A DNA stretch of 64,000 bases, from contig NC_055992.1 of NCBI RefSeq assembly GCF_018446385.1, positions 56,744,799-56,808,798 of the forward strand, written 5' to 3'. Below, piece after piece: positions 36,128 through 46,378 of this stretch. A program made the translations under genes and the position numbers. The notes beneath the pieces are model-generated. The model worked only from the letters and a program-made list of their open reading frames with translations, ran no database searches and was not told the origin of the DNA. The DNA comes from Zingiber officinale. Taxonomy: Eukaryota > Streptophyta > Magnoliopsida > Zingiberales > Zingiberaceae. Positions within the stretch are counted from its first letter, which is position 1. Each line of letters begins with the position of its first letter.

Positions 36128-36480
36128 CTAGGTAACCATTCCTAACCCTTTGGAATACATTTGTATACATTTAGGGGGAGTTTTCATGATGAAAACAATT
36201 ATGGATTGGTTAAGAAAAACCAAAGTGAAGTTTAGGATAAGGTTTAGCTTCAATTCTGAATTTTGGAACCTTAAAACTTCAAGTTTTGGTTTTCAAGGGT
36301 CATTAACTATTCCTAATCCTTTGGAATACGTTTGTACACACTTAGGGGAGTTTTCTTGATGAAAACAAGTATGGATTGGTTAACGTAGACTTAGGTGAAG
36401 TTTAGGGTGAGGTTTAGCTTCTTTATTGTATTTTGAACCTCCAAACTTCTAGTTTTGGTTTCCTGACTATTTAGGAACTC
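36128..36480 (+). repeat. Two about 176-bp tandem repeats
   Basis: Units start near 36128 and 36305: CATTCCTAACCCTTTGGAATA, TTAGGGGGAGTTTT, ATGGATTGGTTAA, GTGAAGTTTAGG, TTCTAGTTTTGGTTT. Noncoding part of Copia 3. Confidence 0.7.
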
Positions 36481-36654
36481 CAAATCATTGTTGGTGCAAT
36501 GATGGAAGTTTACCATATTTTTAGAGGGAGTTACTCTTTGAAAATATAAAAATCTTTTCAAAGACCTTAGAAGGTGGGTTAAACCTTTGTGTTGGATAAT
36601 ACTCAGGGTCGAGTATTGGGAACAATGGAAGATTAGTTATCTTCGTTGTTAGGA

Positions 36655-36900
36655 TGATAAATGCTCTCGGATGAGCATTGAGAAGAAGATTACTACTCAA
36701 GGGAGAGCATTGGGTTAATGAAGGGGATCGGACCTTCATTGGTAAAGCCAAAAATGCTCTTGGATGAGCATTGAGAAGACGATTACTACTCAAGGGGGAG
36801 CATTGAATACAATGAATGAGAATTTCATTGGGAAGTTAATGCATGCTCTGGGATGAGCATTGTGAAGTAAAGTAGAGCTCAAGGGGGAGCTTTGGCGGCA
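36655..36900 (+). repeat. Three about 92-bp tandem repeats
   Basis: Units near 36659, 36752 and 36842 carry ATGCTCTCGGATGAGCATT (itself a hairpin, AATGCTC/GAGCATT) and CTCAAGGGGGAGCATTG. They precede the polypurine tract of Copia 3. No ORF. Confidence 0.7.
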
Positions 36901-37280
36901 ATGAAGAATATGAGGTCTTCATTGTAGAGATGTTAACAACATGTGAGATTGTAAACAACGTACAGTTAACTCTTATAGAGAAGAGTTTATTTTCAGTTTT
37001 TAATGTGTGACAAAGGGGGAGAATTGGAGGTTAAGTTAGGCCTTCATCCTAAGAACGGGGAGCTTACCCTCTAGGAAAGGGAGAGAATGAAGGAAACTTT
37101 TATTTATACTTTGTCATGGAGTTAAGGCTATGAGATTTATCCTTGTTATGAAGAATGGTGTTAAAGTTATGGGATTTAGCCTTTATATAAAGAAGGAGTT
37201 AAGGCTATGGGATTTAGCCTTGTGATAAGGAAAAAGTTAAGACTATGGGATTTAGCCTAACTTAGAGGTATTGCCAAACA

Positions 37281-37296
37281 TCAAAAAGGGGAAGAT
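37281..37296 (+). other. Polypurine tract, Copia 3
   Basis: TCAAAAAGGGGAAGAT directly precedes the right LTR start TGTTAGGACAA, as expected for plus-strand DNA priming. Confidence 0.8.
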
Positions 37297-38257
37297 TGTT
37301 AGGACAATTCCCCTAGGTCAAGTTTGACCAGTTTGACTAAGCTTGAGTTGAATCAAGCTTAAGTCAGGATTTGAGTTTTGATATTTGACAATATAAGGAG
37401 ATTGCTGGAGCAATCGTCCGGTTGTGGAGATGGTCAAATGGTTGACCAGGTTGATGAGAATACAAGTCAAGTAGGTCAAGGATGACAAGAGACTTGACTG
37501 GGTAAATCCTAACTGAAGGTTAGGCATCTGAAATCCTAACTGGAGCTTAGACAGTGGTGGAAGTCCTAACTGGAGGTTAAGCAAAGGAGAAAGTCCTGGT
37601 GAGGAGCTAGGCATTTGGAAAGTCCAAGTGTAATCTTGGCAAGGGAGAAAGTCCTGGTGAGGAGCCAGGCAATTAGAAAGTCCAAGTGTGATTTTGGCAC
37701 AGGTTATAAGTCCAAGCATGTGGTCTTGGCAAGGTAAGTCCAAGTGTGATCTTGGCAAAGGAGAAAGTCCTGGTGAGGAGTCAAGCAATTGGAAAGTCCA
37801 AGTGTGATCTTGGCAAAGGTTGTAAGTCCAAGCATGTGGTCTTGGCAAGATAAGTCCTAGTGTGATTTGGCAAGGAGAACTCGACAACTAGGATGAGGCC
37901 GAAGGAAGCTCCTGAAGGCAAGGCGTGAAAGATGGGAGATATCTGAGGGACGCAAGGCTGATGGAGGAGGCTAGAAGGATAGTTTGAGATTGGTTGGTTA
38001 TGGTCGGATGCTAGGCATGATGTATCAACAGGTCATGGATTAACCGAATGGGTTTTAGGGGGCTTTGGACTTGATTGGGCAAGTCCACATGAGCTAGATC
38101 GATCAACCGATCGATTGACTTATGCCCAATCGATCGGTTGATCGATTGGGAGAGCACCCGCGACAAAGGCTTCTCCTAATCGATCCATGGATCGATTGGG
38201 AGCCTTTGCCGATCGCCCAGAAAGGCTCCCAATCGATCGGCCGATCGATTGGGAGCC
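37297..38257 (+). repeat. 3' LTR of Copia 3, truncated
   Basis: Aligns with the first 1060 bases or so of the left LTR but has one fewer 110-120-bp unit, and breaks off inside the palindrome array after GATCGATTGGGAGCCTCC. The minus ORF 37318-37887 is a repeat artefact. Confidence 0.85.
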
Positions 38258-38867
38258 TCCAATGAATTCAATTTTGATCAGTCTTAAATATCTTTTAAAT
38301 AGCAGTTTGTCATGTTCTAAGGATTCTGGTATAAATCGACATAAACCTGAGCAAAAGTTCGCTTGGCCTTAAGGATCGGACGTCATACTCTGCTCGGCCT
38401 TAAAGGTCGGACACCATAATCCGCTCGGCTTATAAGCACTCCTTATTTCTTTCGGTTTATTGCTCTGACGGGATTTATTGCACAAGCTAAAAGGGAAACA
38501 TCAATTACTATTTGATGTAATTTTAGAATAAAGGTTCTTACTAAAATTAACAAAAACTTAAAGACTAGCATACAGTGAATATCAATACCCAAATCATTAA
38601 ATTCATAAGTTAATAGAAAATAAGGCAAATCATGAAGGATTGGGATATAGGTAGGGGAGAATTTTGAGTTATTCAATCATAATCTAAGGAACTAGAGGGA
38701 GGATCATAAGTTAAGAATCTACTTTCTTTTAATTGTTCCATTACACCTTTTGCTCCAAGTATAAGAACCAAACCCACATTTCTAAATAGAAAACTCAAAA
38801 AGAATTTTAGATCTAAATCAAACACACATTTATTAACTATCCTTGGAAAAATACGACTTGGGACCTA
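38258..38867. other. Anonymous repeated block, copy 1
   Basis: Matches 62597-63210 closely. A minus-strand frame (38443-38676 here, 62777-63160 in copy 2) shares the segment DLPYFLLTYEFNDLGIDIHC. It lacks any known motif, and its N-terminal part is broken in copy 1. The block is upstream (minus strand) of the PF04195 gene, so it may be its LTR or promoter region. Confidence 0.45.
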
Positions 38868-39396
38868 TACTACATCTTTTTTCTTGAATTAATATGGGTT
38901 TTCAACAATTAATAACTTGAAGTGTCACGTGACAAGCTAATGGCCAACACTAATACGCAATTCGCATTATCTAGAACTAACTTTGACGCATATCCACTAC
39001 TATTCTTCTTCGCCCACTCACCGGAAAGTGTACTAACTTAAGCGTCAGAGGGTCTTGGTAGGGATCCCGTCCCTGGTCTTTGGTCACTAACGTTTTGTCG
39101 GATCGTTTGATTGTGTACAGGATTGCAGGAAGGTTCCATTCTAAGCTAAAGAAGTCTTATGTCAGTCAACAAATCATCCACCAGAGCCAACGCGCCATCT
39201 CCCTAGCTTTCAGACAGGATCAGACCCCATTTGGAGGAAAAATCTCTACAAATGTGTCATAGTTGAGCATCGAACCGCGGGTGTGAAGATAATAAAATGT
39301 TCCCCCACATTTGGAGCCCATCATTCCATAATCCCAACATCTCGTGGTTACACGTCCCATTTAGAGGAAAAATATATACAAATGTGTCATAGTTAG

Positions 39397-39448
39397 GGAT
39401 CGAACCATTGGTATTTAAGTGACAACTTAATGCTCTTCCCCTCCACAA
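39397..39448 (-). other. tRNA-derived SINE-like pol III boxes, unit A
   Basis: Minus strand: B-box GGTTCGATCC at 39397-39406 and, 31 nt upstream, a degenerate A-box TTGTGGAGGGG at 39438-39448. A second, diverged GGTTCGATGC with the same downstream sequence (AACTATGACACATTTGTA) lies at about 39262-39282, suggesting a dimer. Confidence 0.4.
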
Positions 39449-40340
39449 TAGCCCCGGGGTATGAATATGATAATTAATGTGGCAACAATAAGATTCTTAA
39501 TAGCAGTAATCAACATGTGAAATAAAATTTTAATATACTTCCTATTTTCTCCTTATGGTATGCTTAATCATGCAAAAGGTAATTAAAAAAGATTAAATAA
39601 GAAAACTTCACATAAATCAAAGGTCTAATCATACTTGTTGCTATGGAGAGTTGGTGACACGGCGATAGCGACGCTGGTAGTAATGACGAGCTACAACTAT
39701 GACGATTAAGATGGGGCCTAAAACTCTCTGTTGCTCAAATCACTATCGGAAGATGGCTAGGCCTAAAGGAGGGCTGGGGAAAGAGGTGGCAGTAATAGCA
39801 TTGTGGGAGGTGAAAGTGATGGTAGCCATAGCAACATAAGGAGGGACGACGATGAGGCAACAATGGTAACGACTACGACAAAAGATTTGTGGGTGAGAAA
39901 AAGTGGTTGGGAAAACATTAGGGTTAGGGAAGATTAAAAAGAAGAAGAAAAGATCATGGCATAGGAGTAGACCTTACTATTGTTCAGAATCGACACTTCA
40001 AAACAACTGGTTCGACGATTCCTGACAGGTCGACCCTTAACCTTAACTGTTTAAGACGATTATAGTTTACGATTCAGAACTGTCAGTTCACGGTTTGCCA
40101 TAGTTCAAAATTATGACATTAAAAAATTTAAAATTTATTTTGAAAAGGGCTTACACTTATTTAAGTTGCATATGTATCCTCTTAGGGTATAGGGGAATAA
40201 AAACTCATATAATTCTTTTATAATTTTTTATCCTTTTACATTAGGAAATGACATTGTTACTCAATTCCATTTCTCGTTCCCGTTGTATTTATTCCTTTGG
40301 TATCAAAATCTTCAACTTCGTTATCTGAAAGTTACATTCC

Positions 40341-40563
40341 TTAGTTTCTTTTCTTAACTCTAGTCCAATTATCGAGTAATACTTGAGCTTCCAATAAGTC
40401 AAGAGACAAAGTTGATTGTCGTTCGTCTAATATGTTGACATTGACACTAAATGTCTGCTCCACATCAACAATTGATATTAGACAAATTAAAATGTCTTCG
40501 GCGATCACAAAGAGGACGGGAAAACTTTAAACTTTTTGTAACCACCACTTTAAGATATTGAAA
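40341..40563 (-). pseudogene. hAT transposase C-terminal dimerisation domain relic, unit A
   Basis: The minus strand reads ILKWWLQKV-stop-SFPVLFVIAEDIL, then SIVDVEQTFSVNVNILD and LEAQVLLDNW, stop at 40341. This is the hATC pattern (WW, FP.L, VE..FS, SL...VEAL....W) of plant hAT transposases. Only this end of the gene is recognisable; one stop breaks it. Confidence 0.75.
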
Positions 40564-40620
40564 TTTTCTCTATCAGCCAAAAGAAATTATAAAATAATTC
40601 TCAAATTTCAATGTGGAACA

Positions 40621-41010
40621 TAGGGATGGCAATTTTCCCTGTGGGTTCGAGAGCCCGCGGGGAAAACCCGAAATAGGGATAGGGATCCCCGATTTTTCGA
40701 GGATGGGGCGGGTTTGGAGCGGGTATAGGAATACTATCCCCATCCCCGAACCCGCCCCGAATATTATTATTATTAATATTAATAAATAATAATAAGATTT
40801 TTTTTAATGTATTAATAATAATATTATTAATAATATTGATATTAATATTATCATTAATAATAATGATAAAATAATAATAATAATAATTAAATATGGAGAT
40901 GGGGATTTGATCCTCATGGGTTCGAGTTCGGAGAATATCAGAACCCGAAAAAATGAGAACAGGGTGAGGATGGGGATGACAAATCTGCCCCCGCCCCATT
41001 GCCATCCCTA
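40621..41010. mobile_element. hAT-type MITE, 390 bp
   Basis: 13-bp perfect terminal inverted repeats (TAGGGATGGCAAT...ATTGCCATCCCTA) and an 8-bp duplication GTGGAACA/GTGGAACT (40613-40620, 41011-41018). Unit B has the empty site (about 43636). The interior holds GGGGCGGGTTTGG-like segments and an ATT-rich expansion at 40755-40885. The minus ORF 40601-41005 is a by-product. Confidence 0.92.
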
Positions 41011-42441
41011 GTGGAACTTGAGGATCCTCGTAGATTTATCGTCTGTTCTTTTAATAAAAGTTGTGTTTTTAAGTTTTAAATTAATACTAGTGTAGTTTGT
41101 TGTACTTCAAAAATATTAATTTGTATTTCATATTTTATGTAATATTAATTATAATTATAATATTAAAATAGAATTAAAACATCATAAAACAAAATTAACA
41201 TCTCTGATAATTTAAATATAAGATCTAAAATAAATATAATTTAATAAATTTTACGAATAAAATAAAAATATTTTGCCCTTTTAATTTTCATGCTTTATTA
41301 TTAAAATACTCATATAAAATTAATATTATACTAAAAAATTCTCTAAAACTAAATAAGGATAATAACTATCAAAAAATTATTCGATTGCATATGTACAACT
41401 AGGAGGGGAAAAATCTACTTGGACTTTTTAATCGCAAGTTTATTAAAACATAAGTTTTTATAATACTGCACCTCTTTTTTTAATTTTTTCTTATAGATAT
41501 ACCACTTTCCTAATTCTAACTAAAACTCATTGATAGCTAAAAAAAATCTAGAATCTATTTGTTTTTTATTTTTTTACATAACATAATCAGGCTCAAAAGA
41601 GTGTCAAAGAGATTATGATGTTGGGTTTAAAGTGATATTGATAAGTATATTATCCCCATGAATGACTGTCAAAACTCAATGATGGTTAAATATCTTTTTT
41701 AAGTTCTCATTGATAGCTAAAGAAGATATAAAATTAGAGAATTTGAGCATGTTTAAATTTAAGAAAGTGTTATGAAGAGATTGATCTAGATTTAGAGTAA
41801 ATTCAATTTGTTTTTGTTGAATTTAAGAGATTGGTTTGAGCATTAAAACTAAATTTTTTTCCATGGATTAAAAGGATTTAAAATTAGAGAATTTAACCAT
41901 GTTTAGAATTATACTACATCTTTTTTCTTGAATTAATATAGGTTTTCAACAATTAATAACTTGAAGTGTCACGTGACAAGCTAATGGTCAACACTAATAC
42001 GCAATTCGCATTATCTAGAACTTACTTTGACGCATATCCACTACTATTCTTCTTCGCCCACTCACCGGAAAGTGTACTAATTTGAGCGTCAGAGGGCTTT
42101 GCTAGGGATCCCTTCCCTGATCTTTGGTCACTAATGTTTTGTCGAATCGTTTGATTGTATATAGGATTGCAGGAAGGTTCCATTCTAAGCTAAAGAAGTC
42201 TTATGTCAGTCAACAAATCATCCACCAGAGCCAACGCATCATCTCCCTAGCTTTCAGATAGAATCAGGCCCCATTTGGAGGAAAAATCCCTACAAATGTG
42301 TCATAGTTGAGCATCGAACCGCGGGTGTGAAGATAATAAAATGTTGCACCCCAATTTGGAGCTCATCATTCCAGAATCCCAACATCTCGTGGTTACACGT
42401 CCCATTTAGAGGAAAAATCTATACAAATGTGTCATAGTTAG

Positions 42442-42493
42442 GGATCGAACCATGAGTGTTTAAGTGACAAATTGATGCTCTTCCCCTCCACCA
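42442..42493 (-). other. tRNA-derived SINE-like pol III boxes, unit B
   Basis: Minus strand: A-box TGGTGGAGGGG (42483-42493) fits TRGYNNARNNG, with B-box GGTTCGATCC at 42442-42451. Spacing of about 43 nt start to start is tRNA-like. No full tRNA fold is claimed. Confidence 0.45.
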
Positions 42494-43373
42494 TAGCCCC
42501 GGGGCATGAATATGATAATTAATGTAGCAACAATAAGATTCTTAATATCAGTAATCATCATGTGAAATAAAATTTTAATATACTTCATATTTTCTCCTTA
42601 TGGTATGCTTAATCATGCACAAAGGTAATTAAAAGAGATTAAGTAAGAAAACTTCACATAAATCAAAGGTCTAATCATACGTGTTGCTATGGAGCGTTGG
42701 TGACACGACGATAGCGACGCTAGCAGTAACGACGAGCTATAGTTATGACGATTAAGATGGGGCCCAAAACTCTCTGTTGCTCAAATCACTATCGAAAGGT
42801 GGCTAGGCCTAAAGGAGGGCTCGAGAAAGAGGTGGCAATAATAGCATTGTGGGAGGTGAAACCGATGGTAGCCATAGCAACATAAGGAGGGACGACGATG
42901 AGGCAACAATGGTAACGACTACGACAAAAGATTTGTGGGTGAGAAAAAGTGGTTGGGAAAACATTAGGGTTAGGGAGGATTAAAAAGAAGAAGAAAAGGT
43001 CATGGCATAGGAGTAGACCTTACTATTGTTCAGAATCGATGGTTCGAAACAACCGGTTCGATGATTCTTGACAGGTCGACCCTTAACTTTAACTGCTTAA
43101 GATGATTATAATTTATGTTTTAGAACTATCAGTTCACGATTTGCCATAGTTCAAAATTATGACATTAAAAAATTTAAAATTTATTCTGAAAAGGGCTTAC
43201 AATCTTAAGGTATAGGGGAATAAAAACTCACATAATTCTTTTATAATTTTTTATCCTTTTACATTAGGAAATGACATTGTTACTCAATTCCATTTCTCGT
43301 TCCCGTTGTATTTATTCCTTTGATATCAAAATCTTCGACTTCGTTATCTGAAAGTTACATTCCTTAATTTCTT

Positions 43374-43592
43374 TTCTTAACTCTGGTCTAATTATCGAGT
43401 AATACTTGGGCTTCCAATGAATCAAGAAACAAAGTTGATTGTCGTTCGTCTAATATGTTATCATTGACACTAAATGTCTGCTCCACATGAACAATTGATA
43501 TTAGACAAACTAAAATTTCTTCGGCGATCACAAGGAGGACGGGAAAACTTTAAACCTTCTATAACCACCACTTTAGGATATTAAAATTTTCT
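43374..43592 (-). pseudogene. hAT dimerisation domain relic, unit B
   Basis: Same segment as 40341-40563 (SFPVLLVIAEEIL, VEQTFSVNDNILD) with at least two more stops. A copy by duplication, not an independent insertion. Confidence 0.7.
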
Positions 43593-44463
43593 CTATCTGC
43601 CAAAAGAAATTATAAAATAATTCTCAAATTTCAATGTGGAACTTGAGGATCCTCGTTGATTTGTCGTCCGTTCTTTTAATAAAAGTTATGTTTTTATAAG
43701 TTTTAAATTAATATTAGTAGTTTGTTGTATTTTAAAAATATTAATTTGTATTCTATATTTTATGTAATATTAATTTTAAATATAATTTTAAAATAGAATT
43801 AAAACATCATAATACAAAATTAACATTTTTGGTAATTTAAATATAAGATCTAAAATAAATATAATTTAATAAATTTTACGAATAAAATAAAAATATTTTG
43901 CCCTTTTAATTTTCATGATTTATTATTAATATACTCATAAAATTAATACTATACTAGAAAATTTTCTAAAACTAAATAAGGATAATAAATATCGGAAAAT
44001 TATTCGATTGCATATGTACCACTAGAAGGGGAAAAAATCTACTTGACTTTTTAATCGAAAGATTTTATAATACTGCACCTCTTTTTTTAATTTTTTTTTA
44101 TAGATATACCACTTTCCTAATGCTAACTAAAAATCATTGATAGCTTAAAAAAAAAGACTAGAATCAATTTGTTTTTTCTTTTTTACATAATCAGGCTCAA
44201 AAGAGTGTCAAAGAGATTATGATGTTGGGTTTAAAGTGATATTGATAAGTATATTATTCCCATGAATGACTGCCAAAACTCATTCATGGTTAAATATCTT
44301 TTTTAAGTTCTCATTGATAGCAAAAGAAGATTCTAGATTTGGAGTAAATTCAATTTGTTTTTGTTGAATTTAAGAGGAGATTGATTTGAGCATTAAAAAC
44401 TAAATTTTTTCCCCATGGATTAAAAGGGTTTAAAATTAGAAAATTTAAGCATGTTTACAATTA

Positions 44464-45197
44464 TAAGATTATCGTGAAAGAGTTGATTAATGTTTTAATT
44501 AAATCAGATTTGTTTAGGTTCATTAATGACTTTTAGCTAAATCATTAACAGAAGGGTTAGACTAAGAGAATTTGAATAGTTTCAAACTTAGAAAAATATA
44601 AAAAAGAGAGTGATTCAGGTTTAGAATAAATTTAATATATGTAGACTTATAAATGAATTTTGGTTATCAAAATTCATTTATAATTGATTTTTTTGGAAAT
44701 TATAAAAAATAAAATTTTTAACTTAGGACCATTTGATGTTAATTTAATATAAAGCTAAGATTTTTAAGATAAGTCTGTTAAATAATTAATTTTTTATCTT
44801 ATTTGATTCAAATAAGATTTTTTTTACTACTTTACACCCTTTAGTGCGTGAATTAAATATTTGTAAAATGATTTTAAAACTATAGTTATATTCCTCTTTT
44901 ATCTATTAAAAAATAGAAATACAAGCACCAAATTATATAAATAAAAAATTCAATTTATCACCAATAAATTAATGTTAGAAAAAACTGATTAAACTAAAAA
45001 AATGGATCCAAATTTTTAATAAGCAAATCTAGTGGAGAAAACATACATAGGATGAAACGCCCTTTTATCAATAAATTAGAAATATAAAAAAAAACGGTGT
45101 TTTAATTTTTGGTCTTTTGGCAGAATTGCAAAAGCTCGATTTGAATCAAAGAATGGAACTTGGCAGCGAAGAGGATTGAGTCGGCCAATGGAAAACC
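44464..45197. other. AT-rich sequence 3' of the LEA gene
   Basis: No ORF, repeat boundary or RNA gene seen. The 3' untranslated region and polyadenylation signal of the LEA gene should lie in the last few hundred bases, but I see no canonical AATAAA on the minus strand close by. Confidence 0.4.
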
Positions 45198-45566
45198 TCA
45201 AGTTCGCAGCTTGCTCGGCTTCAGCAGCATCTCACGAAGATCCGCCGGATCGATGCCTCCGTGCTCGTTCGCAGGACGATAGTAGCCCGTCACCGGATCC
45301 GGAACCCAGGAACGCGCCACCTCCCCATCATCTGTCGCCTTCCCCTTCTTCGCCATCCATTCCCCCCGGAAAAAGGCCTCGCCTTTATTGACAGACGTCG
45401 AGCACAACCTCCTGTATCGACACCCGCCACTGTCAGTACCAGAAACACAAATCTACCTATCGATCGACCACTACGCTGATAAGAAGAGGGAGGAGAAGAA
45501 GAAGAACCTGGCGGTGAGGAAACAGAGAGAAGCGCGAAGGTTGACAATGGAAAGAGCAGGAGCCAT
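45198..45566 (-). CDS. LEA_3 family protein (Lea5/SAG21-like), two exons
   Basis: A likely functional host gene of 96 codons. Exon 1 is 45566-45508 (MAPALSIVNLRASLCFLTA), the intron 45507-45430 has GT/AG ends in phase 2, and exon 2 is 45429-45198 with TGA stop. Exon 2 carries the family signature SWVPDPVTGYYRPANE followed by IDPADLREMLL. The N-terminus is basic/hydrophobic, like the mitochondrial presequence of SAG21/Lea5 proteins, and the small size and single early intron fit the family. These proteins accumulate in drought, ABA, senescence and oxidative stress. An alternative acceptor 15 nt downstream (after GATACAG) would also stay in frame. Start context GCGATGGCT is good. Confidence 0.9.
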
Positions 45567-45662
45567 CGCAGCCGCCTTTACAACTCAATCCCTCTCCTCT
45601 CTCCCCTCCCAAGTTTACCTTGCAAAATAGGGTTTGAGAAATAGGGGAGCCAAGGGAGGCTG

Positions 45663-45737
45663 CTTATTTATAGGAGAACAATCGGATCCGGATCGCCGCC
45701 GATTGGAGAAACCGTTCAGGAGGGAGGCGCCACGTGT
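45663..45737 (-). promoter_or_regulatory. LEA promoter: TATA box, CCAAT box and G-box/ABRE
   Basis: On the minus strand, CTATAAATAAG at 45663-45673 lies about 97 bp before the ATG. A CCAAT box is at 45702-45706, a GCCGCC core (plus strand) at 45695-45700, and ACACGTGGC, a canonical ABRE with G-box CACGTG, at 45729-45737. The arrangement fits ABA/dehydration control. Confidence 0.8.
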
Positions 45738-45852
45738 TTTTTTTTCAGTTTATTGAATTCAGGCCAATTAATTCTGATAAAATGTTTTAAAATATTTGCT
45801 AAAAGAAAAAAAATTAAATAAATGTTTGTGCGTTAATATTATTAGATAGAGA

Positions 45853-46358
45853 TAGGGATGTAAATGAATCAAGTCGTTTGTGAGTTATTCGAAGTTTGAT
45901 TGGATAAAAAAGTTCATTTGAACTCGTTTAATGAGACTAGTTAAGATAAACAAACAAAGCTCAAGTTTTACAATATTCAGCTTATTAGCTCGTGAACATG
46001 TTTGTTAAGCATATGAATCAACTTTTAAATAAAAAATAATAGTTTTGATATTGAATTTATAGATTTTAAACTCTACTTATGAAACATATAGATAAATATA
46101 TTAAATTTATTTATTAGAATAAAATTATAAATGTTAACAATAATATTATAATTTTCGCTCAATATATAATTTAGATTTTAATGAATATTTAAATTTATAA
46201 TTTATATTTATTAAACTCATTTAGGCTCGATAAAATCTCAAATAAGCTCGTGAACTATGAATATATTCGTTAAATAAAACTCAAGCTCAGCTCGATTATA
46301 AACAAGTTAATTTCAAACATTTAAAAATTCAGCTCGACTCGGCTCGATTACACCCTTA
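45853..46358. mobile_element. hAT-type MITE, 506 bp, upstream of the LEA promoter
   Basis: Ends TAGGGATGTAAATGAATC and GGCTCGATTACACCCTTA form imperfect terminal inverted repeats. The flanking 8-mers GATAGAGA (45845-45852) and GACAGAGA (46359-46366) differ at one base. GAGCTCG/CAGCTCG-like motifs are concentrated at the ends. No coding capacity. It lies 116 bp upstream of the ABRE. Confidence 0.8.
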
Positions 46359-46378
46359 GACAGAGAAGATCTACAATT

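Larger units (their letters stand above)
30691..38257 (+). mobile_element. Copia-type element 3, gag-only, right LTR truncated
   Basis: The left LTR is 30691-32439 (TGTTGGGGCAA...CCCAACA) and the right LTR starts at 37297 after a polypurine tract. The internal region has gag but no protease, integrase or reverse transcriptase, so it depends on another element. It was inserted in the PF04195 gene after GCATACCA; the uninterrupted site is at about 62120-62130. The right LTR stops at about 38257 and joins sequence equal to 62597 onward, so a deletion removed about 780 bp of LTR and about 470 bp of flank. Confidence 0.85.
38868..41909. repeat. About 3-kb tandem duplication, unit A
   Basis: Begins ACTACATCTTTTTTCTTG and recurs from about 41910. 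Contains SINE-like boxes, a hAT transposase relic on the minus strand and a MITE absent from unit B. The first 170 bp are also present at 63211-63381. Confidence 0.85.
41910..44463. repeat. About 2.55-kb tandem duplication, unit B
   Basis: Direct repeat of 38868-41909 without the MITE. The junction carries ATTATACTACATC, the end ACAATTATAAG. Units differ by scattered substitutions and small indels. Confidence 0.85.

Noticed and set aside
38443-38676. Conserved hydrophobic minus ORF as a real gene (with 62777-63160)
   Set aside because: Only partly conserved between copies, no start conservation or motif; kept as part of an anonymous repeat block.
39397-39448. A functional tRNA gene
   Set aside because: Only A/B boxes are present; I could not form an acceptor stem or anticodon arm, and the A box is degenerate in unit A.
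40601-41005. 134-codon minus ORF rich in Asn/Ile
   Set aside because: Lies exactly over the MITE; poly-Asn/Ile comes from its ATT expansion.
45261-45630. Plus-strand ORFs over the LEA gene (45176-45391, 45261-45479, 45388-45630)
   Set aside because: Antisense shadows of the GC-rich LEA exons; the minus strand has the family motif, introns and promoter.
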